DNA of 64,000 bases, from assembly GCF_900582195.1 (NCBI RefSeq), contig NZ_UTHA01000026.1, forward strand, positions 31,395 through 95,394. The letters are read 5' to 3'. The position numbers were made by a program, and so were the translations under genes. Positions 1-11,192 of the stretch are shown here, piece after piece (the first letter of the stretch is position 1; each line of letters begins with the position of its first letter). Source of the DNA: Pseudomonas viridiflava (GTDB taxonomy: Bacteria > Pseudomonadota > Gammaproteobacteria > Pseudomonadales > Pseudomonadaceae). The notes beneath the pieces are model-generated. The model searched no databases. It was not told the DNA's origin and saw only the letters and a list, made by a program, of their open reading frames with translations.

Positions 1-555
1 CTGGGCATTCCGATCAGTGCGATTTCCGCCGTGTGCGCCGCTTTGCTGTTGGGCATTGCCGCTCGCGGTCACAAGATTTCCACGCGCAAGGTGATGAAAG
101 AAGCGCCGTGGCAGATCGTGATTTTTTCGTTGGGCATGTACCTGGTGGTGTACGGCCTGCGCAATGCCGGGCTGACCGGGTATCTGGCCGGTTGGCTGGA
201 TGTGTTTGCCGGTCACGGTGTGTGGGGCGCGGCGATGGGTACCGGTGTGCTGACGGCGTTGCTGTCGTCGATCATGAATAACTTGCCGACGGTGTTGATT
301 GGCTTGTTGTCGATTGATGCCAGTCAGGCGAGCGGGGTGATCAAGGAGGCGATGATTTACGCCAACGTGATTGGCAGTGACCTGGGGCCGAAGATTACCC
401 CGATTGGCAGCCTGGCCACGTTGTTGTGGCTGCATGTGCTGGAGCGCAAGGGGATTCACATTGGCTGGGGCTATTACTTCCGGGTCGGGATTGTGCTGAC
501 GGTGCCGGTGTTGTTGGTGACGTTGGCGGCTTTGGCTGTGCGGCTTTCGCTCTAG
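1..555 (+). CDS. arsB: ArsB arsenite efflux membrane protein, C-terminal part
   Basis: This is the last 184 residues of an integral-membrane arsenite/antimonite efflux protein, which exports trivalent arsenic across the inner membrane. The reading frame is open from base 1, so the start lies outside the window. The visible part has several hydrophobic helices and the conserved late-ArsB stretches [22 protein letters not shown] and [19 protein letters not shown]. These distinguish ArsB from the broader ion-transporter superfamily. The stop is TAG at 553-555. A REP-type inverted repeat follows directly. The rest of the ars operon (arsR, arsC) would be expected upstream but is not visible here. 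The family call is firm; only the truncation limits it. Confidence 0.93.
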   Translation: MGIPISAISAVCAALLLGIAARGHKISTRKVMKEAPWQIVIFSLGMYLVVYGLRNAGLTGYLAGWLDVFAGHGVWGAAMGTGVLTALLSSIMNNLPTVLIGLLSIDASQASGVIKEAMIYANVIGSDLGPKITPIGSLATLLWLHVLERKGIHIGWGYYFRVGIVLTVPVLLVTLAALAVRLSL

Positions 556-570
556 ACCCAGGTGGCCCAT

Positions 571-659
571 TCGCGAGCAGGCTCGCTCCCACAGGGGGAT
601 GTATCGCCTCTCCCTACATTTGAAATGCAGTCCAAATGTGAGAGCGAGCCTGCTCGCGA
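571..659. repeat. REP doublet (inverted pair) after arsB
   Basis: Bases 571-587 (TCGCGAGCAGGCTCGCT) are the exact reverse complement of 643-659, separated by 55 bases. Each arm is itself a short imperfect palindrome followed or preceded by CCCACAGGG-like sequence. This is the arrangement of paired REP elements common in Pseudomonas intergenic DNA. It lies between the convergent ends of arsB and the DUF1853 gene, where it may also act as a transcription stop or mRNA stabiliser. A related single copy lies at 26366-26399. Confidence 0.85.
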
Positions 660-685
660 AGAGGCCGGGTCAGGCACTGAAATTT

Positions 686-1636
686 TCAGGGCTGGCCCGG
701 TACATTCGGCCAAAGATCCGATACCAGAAACAAGCGCTCAGCCTCTTCCCATTCCCCTCGCGCATTCTCGATCAGGCGCACCATCAACTGCGCCGGGGCC
801 TGCGGCTCCAAGTCCTCCAGCCACATTCGCAAATGCTCCGAAGTCCAGGTCTGGTCCGCCGGGTAATGCGCCGGCGCCAGCCAGGCATGGCGGGGCAAGG
901 GTTGCCAGCGTCCCGCCGGACGTTGTGCGACAAACGCTGGCCAATCCTTCTGATGCAACCAGCTACCGCGCAAATGCTGCGGATGTGCGCCGCTCGGTGA
1001 TTCAGCCTGTCCCGGCCACGGGTACAACAAATAACCGCCGAGCCACAGTTGCGCGCTGAACACCTCGATATCCAGCGCCGCCAGCACTTCGCGGCTTTCC
1101 GGGCGCGCCGAAATGGGCAGTTGGTGCTCGGCCAGATGCGCCAGTTTGCGATCCAGCCGATCATGACAACCCGGCCCCAGCCACTGCGCCGGATCGCGAC
1201 CGTCGCCATTCTGCGGGCCGAGGTAGAGCTTGATTGCCAGTTCGAGGTGATGCACACCGTCGCAGTCACGCAGCAGCATATCCAGCTCGCCGAGGGTATG
1301 GCCCTCGCGGCGGATCGGCAGGTTAGCGGCAATCAGTTCGATCCCCGGCGCATGCTGAACCGCAAATTGCCACAAGCGCTCGTAATACAAACCCAGCCGC
1401 CGCGTGCGCGCCTGCGACAACCAATGCAGCAGGCCATAACTGTCGCGGTCGAGTTGACGCAGCCAGTGTTCCAGACGTTGAGGATCATGCACCCAGTCGC
1501 TGCCAGCCAGCGGATGACGCTGCGGCCACGGTGTGGTGGCGAGCATCGGCGGGGCGAGGATCACCCACGCCAGATCCCGCACTTCCGGATGGCGTAATTG
1601 GTGAGGCAGCTGGAGCAAGTCGGGAAACAGGATCAT
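686..1636 (-). CDS. DUF1853 family protein
   Basis: A 316-residue soluble protein with no signal peptide or membrane segment. The sequence matches the conserved DUF1853 family of gammaproteobacteria: an N-terminal region rich in Leu, Pro and His, a central [13 protein letters not shown] block near residue 125, and LELAIKLYL. The E-x-D and E-x-A-x-K pattern resembles a nuclease-like fold, but that is inference and no activity is established. The gene is divergent from nadK with 115 bases between the two starts, an arrangement familiar in Pseudomonas. The start ATG at 1636 is the first one. Function is unknown. Confidence 0.82.
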   Translation of the reverse strand: MILFPDLLQLPHQLRHPEVRDLAWVILAPPMLATTPWPQRHPLAGSDWVHDPQRLEHWLRQLDRDSYGLLHWLSQARTRRLGLYYERLWQFAVQHAPGIELIAANLPIRREGHTLGELDMLLRDCDGVHHLELAIKLYLGPQNGDGRDPAQWLGPGCHDRLDRKLAHLAEHQLPISARPESREVLAALDIEVFSAQLWLGGYLLYPWPGQAESPSGAHPQHLRGSWLHQKDWPAFVAQRPAGRWQPLPRHAWLAPAHYPADQTWTSEHLRMWLEDLEPQAPAQLMVRLIENARGEWEEAERLFLVSDLWPNVPGQP

Positions 1637-1751
1637 CTTGCGAGCATAGCCGTAAACACGAGCACACCCTTGAGGCTGAAAGGATTTTGTCTAACCGGCG
1701 CTTTCGCCCATAATCGGGTTTTTCGCGTTTTCGATTGTCCGCAGAGGTCCC
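1637..1751. promoter_or_regulatory. Divergent intergenic region, DUF1853 / nadK
   Basis: These 115 bases separate two divergent start codons, so they must hold promoters for both directions. A GAGGT ribosome-binding site lies at about 1743-1747 in front of nadK. I could not identify confident -35/-10 boxes by eye. Confidence 0.5.
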
Positions 1752-2642
1752 ATGGAGCAATTTCGTAATATCGGCATCATCGGTCGCCTGGGCAGTTCCC
1801 AGGTGCTGGATACCGTCCGCCGACTGAAACGGTTTCTGCTCGATCGTCACCTGCATGTGATTCTCGAAGACACCATCGCCGAAGTCCTGCCGGGCCACGG
1901 CCTGCAAACGTCGTCGCGCAAGATGCTCGGCGAAGTCTGCGACATGGTCATCGTCGTCGGCGGTGACGGCAGCCTGCTCGGCGCCGCCCGAGCGCTGGCC
2001 AAACACAATATTCCGGTGCTTGGGATCAACCGTGGCAGCCTCGGCTTCCTCACCGATATTCGCCCGGACGAGCTGGAAGTCGAAGTCGCCAAGGTGCTCG
2101 ACGGCCATTATCTGGTGGAAAACCGCTTCCTGCTGCAAGCCGAAGTGCGCCGCCACGCCGAAGCCATCGGTCAGGGCGATGCGCTCAATGATGTGGTGCT
2201 GCACCCCGGCAAATCGACGCGGATGATCGAGTTCGAGTTGTACATCGACGGCCAGTTTGTCTGCAGCCAGAAGGCCGACGGCCTGATCGTCGCCACGCCG
2301 ACCGGTTCCACCGCGTACGCGCTGTCGGCCGGCGGGCCGATCATGCATCCCAAGCTCGATGCCATTGTGATCGTGCCGATGTACCCCCATATGTTGTCGA
2401 GTCGGCCAATTGTGGTCGATGGCAACAGTGAGCTGAAAATCGTCGTGTCGAAAAACATGCAGATTTACCCGCAAGTCTCCTGTGACGGGCAGAACCATTT
2501 CACCTGCGCGCCGGGCGACACCATCACCGTCAGCAAGAAAGCGCAGAAGCTGCGGCTGATTCACCCGCTCGACCATAACTACTACGAAGTCTGCCGCACC
2601 AAGCTCGGCTGGGGCAGCAAGCTGGGTGGTGGAGGCGACTGA
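1752..2642 (+). CDS. nadK: NAD kinase
   Basis: Cytoplasmic ATP-dependent NAD kinase (296 residues, normal length), which phosphorylates NAD to NADP. The N-terminal Rossmann-like domain carries the diagnostic GGDGS motif at residues 70-74 with catalytic Asp72. NRGSLGFLTD follows near residue 96. The C-terminal beta domain has the family stretch TPTGSTAYALSAGGPI near residues 182-197, which contributes to the NAD site. The ATG at 1752 has GAGGT about 5 bases upstream. The TGA overlaps the next gene's ATG by one base (TGATG), so nadK is translationally coupled to the phosphoesterase and probably heads the operon through glpG. Confidence 0.97.
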   Translation: MEQFRNIGIIGRLGSSQVLDTVRRLKRFLLDRHLHVILEDTIAEVLPGHGLQTSSRKMLGEVCDMVIVVGGDGSLLGAARALAKHNIPVLGINRGSLGFLTDIRPDELEVEVAKVLDGHYLVENRFLLQAEVRRHAEAIGQGDALNDVVLHPGKSTRMIEFELYIDGQFVCSQKADGLIVATPTGSTAYALSAGGPIMHPKLDAIVIVPMYPHMLSSRPIVVDGNSELKIVVSKNMQIYPQVSCDGQNHFTCAPGDTITVSKKAQKLRLIHPLDHNYYEVCRTKLGWGSKLGGGGD

Positions 2643-3613
2643 TGCTCGATCCCGCGCGCAGTTATGACCTGATTGGTGACGTGCACGGATGCGCCCTGAC
2701 CCTCGAACACTTGCTTGACCGCCTCGGTTACCACAAGCAGGGCGGGGTCTGGCGGCATCCATCGCGCATGGCCGTGTTCGTCGGCGACATCATCGACCGT
2801 GGCCCGCGTATTCGCGAGGCGCTGCACATCGTCCACGACATGGTCGAGGCCGGTCAGGCCTTGTGCATCATGGGCAACCACGAATTCAACGCGTTGGGCT
2901 GGAGCACCCCGGCGCTACCGGGCAGCGGCAAGCAGTTTGTGCGCGAACACACGCCGCGCCATGCACGCCTGCTGCACGAAACCCTGACCCAGTTCGAAGA
3001 CCATCCCGGCGACTGGCACGATTTCCAGCGCTGGTTCTATGAGCTGCCGCTGTTTGTCGACGCCGGCCGCTTCCGCGTTGTGCATGCCTGTTGGGATGCC
3101 GGCCTGATCGAACCGCTGCGCGCGCTGTTCCCCAATGGCTGCATCGATGAACACTTCCTGCAGGCCTCGGCCGTACCGGACAGTTTCGCCTGTACCGTGT
3201 TCGACCGCTTGCTGCGCGGCACCGACATGCGCCTCCCCGATGGCCTGACCATGACCAGCGGTGATGGTCTGGTGCGTTCGTTCTTCCGCACCAAGTTCTG
3301 GGAAGACGATCCGAAAACCTACGGCGATATCGTTTTCCAGCCTGATGCGCTGCCAGATCCGGTGGCGCAGAAGCCGCTGACCTCCAGTGAAAAAAACAAT
3401 TTGCTGCGCTACGGCGTCGACGAGCCGTTGCTGTTCGTCGGCCACTACTGGCGCAGCGGCAAACCGGCGCCGATCCGCCCGAACCTCGCGTGTCTGGATT
3501 ACAGCGCGGTGCTCTACGGCAAACTGGTCGCCTATCGTCTGGATCAGGAAACGCGTCTGGATCCGCATAAATTTGTCTGGGTCGATGTCGAGCGGCCGGA
3601 GGTGCTGCAATGA
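2642..3613 (+). CDS. Metallophosphoesterase (calcineurin-like)
   Basis: A 323-residue cytoplasmic phosphoesterase of the calcineurin-like / PPP-related superfamily. The two-metal site is complete at the N-terminus: D-x-H as GDVHG at residues 12-16, GDIIDRG at 48-54 and GNHE at 78-81. A later VHACWD near residue 150 and GHYW near 262 supply the distal histidines. The natural substrate cannot be read from sequence; relatives include diadenosine tetraphosphatases and protein phosphatases. It overlaps nadK by one base and the rhomboid gene by four (ATGA), so the three genes are almost certainly co-transcribed. Confidence 0.88.
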   Translation: MLDPARSYDLIGDVHGCALTLEHLLDRLGYHKQGGVWRHPSRMAVFVGDIIDRGPRIREALHIVHDMVEAGQALCIMGNHEFNALGWSTPALPGSGKQFVREHTPRHARLLHETLTQFEDHPGDWHDFQRWFYELPLFVDAGRFRVVHACWDAGLIEPLRALFPNGCIDEHFLQASAVPDSFACTVFDRLLRGTDMRLPDGLTMTSGDGLVRSFFRTKFWEDDPKTYGDIVFQPDALPDPVAQKPLTSSEKNNLLRYGVDEPLLFVGHYWRSGKPAPIRPNLACLDYSAVLYGKLVAYRLDQETRLDPHKFVWVDVERPEVLQ

Positions 3614-4479
3614 GTGCGGTAGCGGTATTGCGTCTGCCCTTGGCGGTGGACTTGAGTGGTTTCGTCAAGCTGCTGCAACGCATGCAGGTCCCGCATCGGG
3701 TCAGCGAAGAGGCCGGCGAGCAAGTGTTGTGGGCACCGGCGGAAATCAGCGAAGACGTGCGCTCCTTGTACGAACGCTTTCCGGCGGGCGATCCCGATCA
3801 GCAAATGGACATTCCCGTCGCGCCGACCGTCAAACGGCCGAGCTTTGCCGAGCAACTGAAATACGCCAAGGCCACCGGGTTCATCCTGTTGTTGTGCCTG
3901 ATCGTTGGCGGGCTGACTTATCTGGGCGAAAACCTGCAAACCCTGCGCTGGCTGACCTTCCTCGATTTTCAGGTGGTCGGTGAATACATCCATTTCGTGC
4001 CGTTGGCCGACAGTCTGGCGGCGGGGCAGTGGTGGCGTCTGGTCACGCCGATGCTGATCCACTTCGGCATCCTCCATCTGGCCATGAACGGCATGTGGTA
4101 CTGGGAGCTGGGGCGGCGCATCGAGTCGCGTCAGGGCAGCATCAACCTGATCGGCCTGACGCTGCTGTTCAGCCTGGTGTCCAACTACGCGCAGTTTGTC
4201 TGGAGCGGCGCGACCTTGTTTGGCGGCCTGTCCGGCGTGCTTTACGGTTTGCTCGGACACTGCTGGATCTTCCAGCTGCTGGCGCCGAACCCGGCCTATC
4301 GCCTGCCGCGCGGCGTGCTGGTGATGATGCTGGTGTGGTTGCTGGTGTGCATGTCCGGGCTGATCTCGATGATCGGTTTCGGCGAAATCGCCAACGCCGC
4401 CCATGTCGGCGGGTTACTCATCGGATGCTTCACCGGTTTGTTGGGCGGTTTGTATAACCGCCGTAAACTGGCCGCCTGA
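3610..4479 (+). CDS. glpG: GlpG-type rhomboid intramembrane serine protease
   Basis: A 289-residue rhomboid protease that cleaves membrane-protein substrates within or near the inner membrane. A cytosolic N-terminal domain (residues 1-80) resembles the GlpG N-domain. It is followed by six or so membrane helices. The catalytic dyad is visible: Ser208 in GGLSGVLYG and His265 in NAAHVGGL. The oxyanion-side His156 and Asn160 sit in HFGILHLAMNGMWYWELG, and the WRLVTPMLIHF loop-1 region is present. The start overlaps the phosphoesterase stop by 4 bases. No glp genes are nearby; the name follows family usage. Confidence 0.92.
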   Translation: MSAVAVLRLPLAVDLSGFVKLLQRMQVPHRVSEEAGEQVLWAPAEISEDVRSLYERFPAGDPDQQMDIPVAPTVKRPSFAEQLKYAKATGFILLLCLIVGGLTYLGENLQTLRWLTFLDFQVVGEYIHFVPLADSLAAGQWWRLVTPMLIHFGILHLAMNGMWYWELGRRIESRQGSINLIGLTLLFSLVSNYAQFVWSGATLFGGLSGVLYGLLGHCWIFQLLAPNPAYRLPRGVLVMMLVWLLVCMSGLISMIGFGEIANAAHVGGLLIGCFTGLLGGLYNRRKLAA

Positions 4480-4511
4480 ATTTTCAGCAGATAAAGAGCA
4501 CGGAGACCCTG

Positions 4512-4772
4512 ATGTCCTCTTTTAACGACATGATCAACAACATTACCCCGGACATCTACGAGAGCCTGAAGCTGGCCGTGGAAATCGGCAAGTGGTCCGA
4601 CGGTGGCAAACTCACCCCCGAGCAGCGTGAGCTGTCGTTGCAGGCGATGATCGCTTGGGAAATCCAGAACCTGCCTGAAGACCAGCGCACCGGTTACATG
4701 GGGCCGCAGGAATGTGCATCGAAGTCGATCGAAGTGCCGAACATCCTGTTCAAGTCGGATGCCATCCATTGA
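4512..4772 (+). CDS. YeaC family protein (DUF1315)
   Basis: A small acidic cytoplasmic protein of 86 residues matching the DUF1315/YeaC family: ITPDIYESLKLAVEIGKW at the N-terminus, LTPEQRELSLQAMIAWE in the middle and a C-terminal PEDQRTGYM stretch. There is no known function. A GGAGA ribosome-binding site (about 4501-4505) precedes the ATG. The TGA stop at 4770-4772 overlaps the proposed TTG start of the following DUF2797 gene, suggesting coupled translation of the pair. Confidence 0.85.
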   Translation: MSSFNDMINNITPDIYESLKLAVEIGKWSDGGKLTPEQRELSLQAMIAWEIQNLPEDQRTGYMGPQECASKSIEVPNILFKSDAIH

Positions 4773-5599
4773 TCGAGATTGGCCGCGGTGCAATCAGCAA
4801 AATGTCGGCCCGCCTGGACGGGCCGAACGTGCAATACGCGTTTCGACTGGATGACGTCGAGGTGCCGGTCAACCCGTTGATCGGCACTACGGTGCGTCTG
4901 GAGTACCTGGGGGCGATCCACTGCACCCATTGCGGGCGCAAGACCAAAACCAGTTTCAGCCAGGGTTACTGCTACCCGTGCATGACCAAACTGGCGCAGT
5001 GCGACCTGTGCATCATGAGCCCGGAGCGTTGCCACTATGACGCCGGCACCTGTCGCGATCCAGCGTGGGGCGAGCAGTTCTGCATGACCGATCACGTGGT
5101 TTACCTGTCCAATTCGTCGGGCATCAAGGTTGGCATTACTCGTGCTACGCAACTGCCGACTCGCTGGATCGATCAGGGTGCGTGTCAGGCATTGCCGATC
5201 ATGCGCGTGTCGACGCGGCAGCAGTCGGGCTTCGTCGAAGACCTGTTCCGCAGTCAGGTGGCTGACAAGACCAACTGGCGCGCGTTGCTCAAGGGCGATG
5301 CGGCAGCGGTCGATCTGGCGCAGGTACGCGACCAGTTATTCGAAAGCTGCGCCGAAGGCTTGCAAGGTTTGCAGGAGCGATTCGGCCTACAGGCTATTCA
5401 GACGATTGCCGATGTAGAACCTCTCGAAATCCGCTATCCGATCGAGCAATACCCGGCGAAAATCGTCAGCTTCAACCTGGACAAGAACCCGATTGCCGAA
5501 GGCACGTTGTTGGGGATCAAGGGCCAGTACCTGATCTTCGACACCGGCGTGATCAACATTCGCAAGTACACGGCCTATCAGCTCGCCGTGCATCAATAA
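4769..5599 (+). CDS. DUF2797 zinc-site protein
   Basis: A DUF2797 family protein of about 276 residues. Three Cys pairs lie close together, CTHC, CYPC and CDLC (about residues 51-80), and predict a structural zinc site. A GIY-YIG-like stretch VVYLSNSSGIKVGITR follows near residue 115, which hints at nuclease ancestry, though this is inference. The first ATG in frame is at 4712, but that would overlap YeaC by 61 bases. I prefer TTG at 4769, which overlaps the YeaC stop as TTGA and gives an IEIGRGAISKMSARL N-terminus typical of relatives. The start is therefore uncertain. Cellular role unknown. Confidence 0.78.
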   Translation: MIEIGRGAISKMSARLDGPNVQYAFRLDDVEVPVNPLIGTTVRLEYLGAIHCTHCGRKTKTSFSQGYCYPCMTKLAQCDLCIMSPERCHYDAGTCRDPAWGEQFCMTDHVVYLSNSSGIKVGITRATQLPTRWIDQGACQALPIMRVSTRQQSGFVEDLFRSQVADKTNWRALLKGDAAAVDLAQVRDQLFESCAEGLQGLQERFGLQAIQTIADVEPLEIRYPIEQYPAKIVSFNLDKNPIAEGTLLGIKGQYLIFDTGVINIRKYTAYQLAVHQ

Positions 5600-5609
5600 G
5601 GACTCCAGC

Positions 5610-8267
5610 ATGCGCACCGAACAACCGAAGATGATTTACCTGAAGGACTATCAGGCGCCCGAGTACCTGATCGATGAAACACACCTGACCTTCGAGTTGT
5701 TCGAGGATCACAGCCTGGTGCATGCGCAGTTGGTCATGCGCCGCAACCCGGCGCGTGGCCCGGGCCTGCCGCCGCTGGTGCTCGATGGCCAGCAGCTGGA
5801 ATTGCTCTCGGTGACGCTGGCGGATCAGGAACTGTCTGACGGTGATTACCGGGTCAGCGAAAACCACCTGACCCTGCAGCCGACCAGCGAAACCTTCACG
5901 GTCGACACCAGCGTCAGGATCCACCCGGAAACCAACACCGCGCTGGAAGGCCTGTACAAGTCCGGCACGATGTTCTGCACCCAGTGCGAGGCCGAAGGTT
6001 TCCGCAAGATCACTTATTACCTCGACCGCCCGGACGTGATGAGCAAGTTCACCACCACCGTGGTCGCCGAGCAGCACAGCTACCCGGTATTGCTCTCCAA
6101 CGGCAACCCGATTGCCTCGGGCCCGGGCGAAGACGGCCGGCACTGGGCAACCTGGGAAGACCCGTTCATGAAACCGGCGTACCTGTTTGCGCTGGTGGCC
6201 GGTGATTTGTGGTGCGTTGAAGACAGCTTCACCACCATGACCGACCGCAACGTCGCATTGCGCATCTACGTCGAACCGGAAAACATCGACAAGTGCCAGC
6301 ACGCGATGACCAGCCTGAAGAAATCGATGCGCTGGGACGAAGAGGTTTACGGTCGCGAGTACGATCTGGACATCTTCATGATCGTCGCGGTCAACGACTT
6401 CAACATGGGCGCAATGGAGAACAAAGGCCTCAACATCTTCAACTCCAGCGCCGTACTGGCCCGCGCCGAAACCGCCACCGACGCCGCGCATCAGCGGGTT
6501 GAAGCGATCGTCGCCCACGAATACTTCCACAACTGGTCGGGCAACCGCGTGACCTGCCGCGACTGGTTCCAGCTGTCGCTGAAAGAAGGCTTCACCGTGT
6601 TCCGTGATTCCGGCTTCTCTGCCGACATGAACTCGGCCACGGTCAAGCGCATTCAGGACGTCGCCTACCTGCGTACCCACCAGTTCGCCGAAGATGCCGG
6701 CCCGATGGCTCATGCCGTGCGTCCGGACAGTTTTATCGAGATTTCCAACTTCTACACCCTGACCGTGTACGAAAAGGGTTCGGAAGTGGTCGGCATGATC
6801 CACACCTTGCTCGGCGCCGATGGCTTCCGTAAGGGCAGTGATCTGTACTTCGAGCGCCACGACGGCCAAGCGGTCACCTGCGACGACTTCATCAAAGCGA
6901 TGGAAGATGCCAACGGCGTCGACCTGACCCAGTTCAAGCGCTGGTACAGCCAGGCCGGTACGCCGCGTCTGGCGGTGAGCGAGTCCTACGACGCTGCCGC
7001 AAAAACCTATAGCCTGACCTTCCGCCAGAGCTGCCCGGAAACCCCGGACAAAGTTGAAAAACTGCCGTTCGTTATTCCGGTCGAACTCGGCCTGCTCGAC
7101 AGCCAAGGCAACGAGATTGCGCTGCGTCTGAGCGGTGAAGCCGAAGCGCAAGGCACTACTCGCGTGATCTCGGTCACCGAGGCCGAGCAGACCTTCACCT
7201 TCGTTGATATCGCTGAGCAACCGCTGCCATCGCTGCTGCGCGGCTTCTCGGCGCCGGTGAAACTGAGCTTCCCGTACAACCGCGATCAACTGATGTTCCT
7301 GATGCAGCACGACAGCGACGGTTTCAACCGCTGGGATGCCGGCCAGCAACTGTCGGTGCAAGTGCTGCAAGAGCTGATCGGTCAGCAGCAGAAGGGCGAG
7401 AGCCTGAAGCTCGACCCGCGTCTGGTCTCGGCGCTGCGCACGGTGCTCTCGGATGAATCGCTGGATCAAGCGATGGTCGCCGAAATGCTCTCGCTGCCGG
7501 GTGAGGCGTACCTCACTGAAATCAGCGAAGTAGCGGATGTCGATGCGATCCATATCGCCCGTGAGTTCGCGCGCCAGCAATTGGCCGAAGGTTTGTTCGA
7601 GGCACTGTGGCTGCGTTATCAGGCCAACCGTGACCTGTCTAAGAAAACCCCGTACGTGGCCGAAGCCGAGCATTTCGCTCGTCGCGCGCTGCAGAACATT
7701 GCGCTGTCGTACCTGATGCTCAGCGGCAAGCCGGAAGTACTGGCGGCGGCGCTGGAGCAATTCGAAGCGGCCGACAACATGACCGAGCGCCTGACCGCGC
7801 TGGCGGTGTTGGTCAACTCGCCGTTCGAAGAGCAGAAAGCGCTGGCACTGGCCAGTTTCGCCGAGCACTTCAAGGACAACCCGCTGGTCATGGATCAGTG
7901 GTTCAGCGTGCAGTCCGGCAGCACCTTGCCAGGCGGTCTGGAGCGGGTGAAGGCGTTGATGCAGCACCCGGCGTTCAACATCAAGAATCCGAACAAGGTG
8001 CGTGCGCTGGTCGGCGCGTTTGCCGGGCAGAACCTGATCAACTTCCACGCGGCGGATGGCTCGGGTTATCGCTTCCTTGCGGATCTGGTGATCGAGCTGA
8101 ACGGCTTCAACCCGCAGATTGCATCGCGGCAACTGGCGCCGCTGACTCGGTGGCGTAAATATGACGATGCGCGTCAGGCGTTGATGAAAGGCGAGCTGGA
8201 GCGGATTCGGGCGTCGGGGCAGTTGTCGAGTGATGTGTATGAGGTGGTGAGCAAGAGCCTGGCTTGA
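5610..8267 (+). CDS. pepN: Aminopeptidase N
   Basis: An 885-residue M1-family zinc aminopeptidase of the normal PepN length, cytoplasmic, which removes N-terminal residues in the last steps of protein breakdown. The substrate-anchoring GAMEN motif is at residues 267-271. The zinc motif HEYFH is at 303-307 with the downstream glutamate in LKEGFTVFRD. The C-terminal half is the alpha-helical PepN domain. The ATG has a clear AAGGA site about 8 bases upstream, 10 bases after the DUF2797 stop, so it may share the upstream transcript. A repeat element, not a simple terminator, follows the stop. Confidence 0.97.
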   Translation: MRTEQPKMIYLKDYQAPEYLIDETHLTFELFEDHSLVHAQLVMRRNPARGPGLPPLVLDGQQLELLSVTLADQELSDGDYRVSENHLTLQPTSETFTVDTSVRIHPETNTALEGLYKSGTMFCTQCEAEGFRKITYYLDRPDVMSKFTTTVVAEQHSYPVLLSNGNPIASGPGEDGRHWATWEDPFMKPAYLFALVAGDLWCVEDSFTTMTDRNVALRIYVEPENIDKCQHAMTSLKKSMRWDEEVYGREYDLDIFMIVAVNDFNMGAMENKGLNIFNSSAVLARAETATDAAHQRVEAIVAHEYFHNWSGNRVTCRDWFQLSLKEGFTVFRDSGFSADMNSATVKRIQDVAYLRTHQFAEDAGPMAHAVRPDSFIEISNFYTLTVYEKGSEVVGMIHTLLGADGFRKGSDLYFERHDGQAVTCDDFIKAMEDANGVDLTQFKRWYSQAGTPRLAVSESYDAAAKTYSLTFRQSCPETPDKVEKLPFVIPVELGLLDSQGNEIALRLSGEAEAQGTTRVISVTEAEQTFTFVDIAEQPLPSLLRGFSAPVKLSFPYNRDQLMFLMQHDSDGFNRWDAGQQLSVQVLQELIGQQQKGESLKLDPRLVSALRTVLSDESLDQAMVAEMLSLPGEAYLTEISEVADVDAIHIAREFARQQLAEGLFEALWLRYQANRDLSKKTPYVAEAEHFARRALQNIALSYLMLSGKPEVLAAALEQFEAADNMTERLTALAVLVNSPFEEQKALALASFAEHFKDNPLVMDQWFSVQSGSTLPGGLERVKALMQHPAFNIKNPNKVRALVGAFAGQNLINFHAADGSGYRFLADLVIELNGFNPQIASRQLAPLTRWRKYDDARQALMKGELERIRASGQLSSDVYEVVSKSLA

Positions 8268-8303
8268 TGGTGTGTTGAAGTCGGTGTTCCAGCTGTGGAC
8301 CGG

Positions 8304-8568
8304 CCCTCACCCTAACCCTCTCCCAGAGGGAGAGGGGACTGACCGAGGTGTCTTTGCGCTATACGCCGACCTGAAAGTCCGAGTCGAACTCAGGATCTGA
8401 AAAGCCCCTCACCCTAACCCTCTCCCAGTGGGAGAGGGGACTGACCGAGGTGTTCTTGCGTTATACGCCGACCTGAAAGTCAGGAGTCGAACTCAGGACT
8501 TGAAAAGCACGAAGATCGGCTCCCTTTCCCCCTCGCCCCCTTGGGGGAGAGGGCTGGGGTGAGGGGGG
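8304..8568. repeat. Intergenic repeat element, copy 1, with duplicated left half
   Basis: The left arm begins CCCTCACCCTAACCCTCTCC at 8304 and is repeated almost unchanged at 8406, a tandem unit of 102 bases. The right end, near 8522-8568, is a roughly inverted version (GAGGGCTGGGGTGAGGGGG). A simpler copy of the same element, without the duplication, lies at 60677-60837 in the same orientation. The structure (two imperfect inverted termini around about 100 bases) is like a REPIN or small non-autonomous element of Pseudomonas. The rest of the 387-base gap between pepN and katG holds only the terminator at 8611-8642. Confidence 0.85.
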
Positions 8569-8610
8569 AAGATTTATGCAACAACACAACTCCCCAAGCC
8601 GTACACACAA

Positions 8611-8642
8611 AAAAACGCCGCATTAACCAATGCGGCGTTTTT
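8611..8642 (-). terminator. Rho-independent terminator of katG
   Basis: A perfect 14-bp stem (AAAAACGCCGCATT with its complement) around a 4-base AACC loop lies 12 bases beyond the katG stop. Read on the minus strand it ends in a T run, as expected for the leftward katG transcript. The A and T runs on both sides mean it could also stop rightward readthrough from pepN. Confidence 0.88.
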
Positions 8643-8654
8643 ATTGACTGAAAG

Positions 8655-11006
<2,352 letters not shown>

Positions 11007-11100
11007 CTAATAGGCCGACTATTGGAGGCTGATAGGCAAGCTCTCTCAAGAGCTGTGTTGGAAGTAAGCAAGGGTTTTGTAATTTCGAATGTGTCTTAAA

Positions 11101-11135
11101 AACTGTCATTTATGACAGTTGGCGCTTTGCGCGCC
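11101..11135. promoter_or_regulatory. Perfect 20-bp palindrome upstream of the 138-residue gene
   Basis: AACTGTCAT at 11101-11109 is the exact reverse complement of 11112-11120, with a 2-base TT centre. A second, GC-rich hairpin (GGCGC ... GCGCC, 11121-11135) abuts it. The pair lies 73 bases before the start of the small rightward gene and 175 bases from the katG start. Its size and symmetry suit an operator for a dimeric repressor or activator. No T run follows, so a terminator is less likely. The function is inferred only. Confidence 0.5.
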
Positions 11136-11192
11136 TGAAAATATTATTCAAGTCGAGAAACTTCACCAACGTTCAACATAGAGATAAACACG

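Noticed and set aside
562..1059. Plus-strand frames of 165 and 133 residues after arsB
   Set aside because: They run through the REP pair and opposite the DUF1853 gene, with low-complexity Pro/Ala/Arg content.
5553..8132. 859-residue minus-strand open frame opposite pepN
   Set aside because: It mirrors pepN codon periodicity, is rich in Arg/His/Gln typical of high-GC antisense frames, and has no recognisable motif, whereas the plus strand encodes full PepN.
8304..8568. Insertion sequence at the pepN-katG gap
   Set aside because: There is no transposase and the unit is under 300 bases; it fits a REP-derived element instead.
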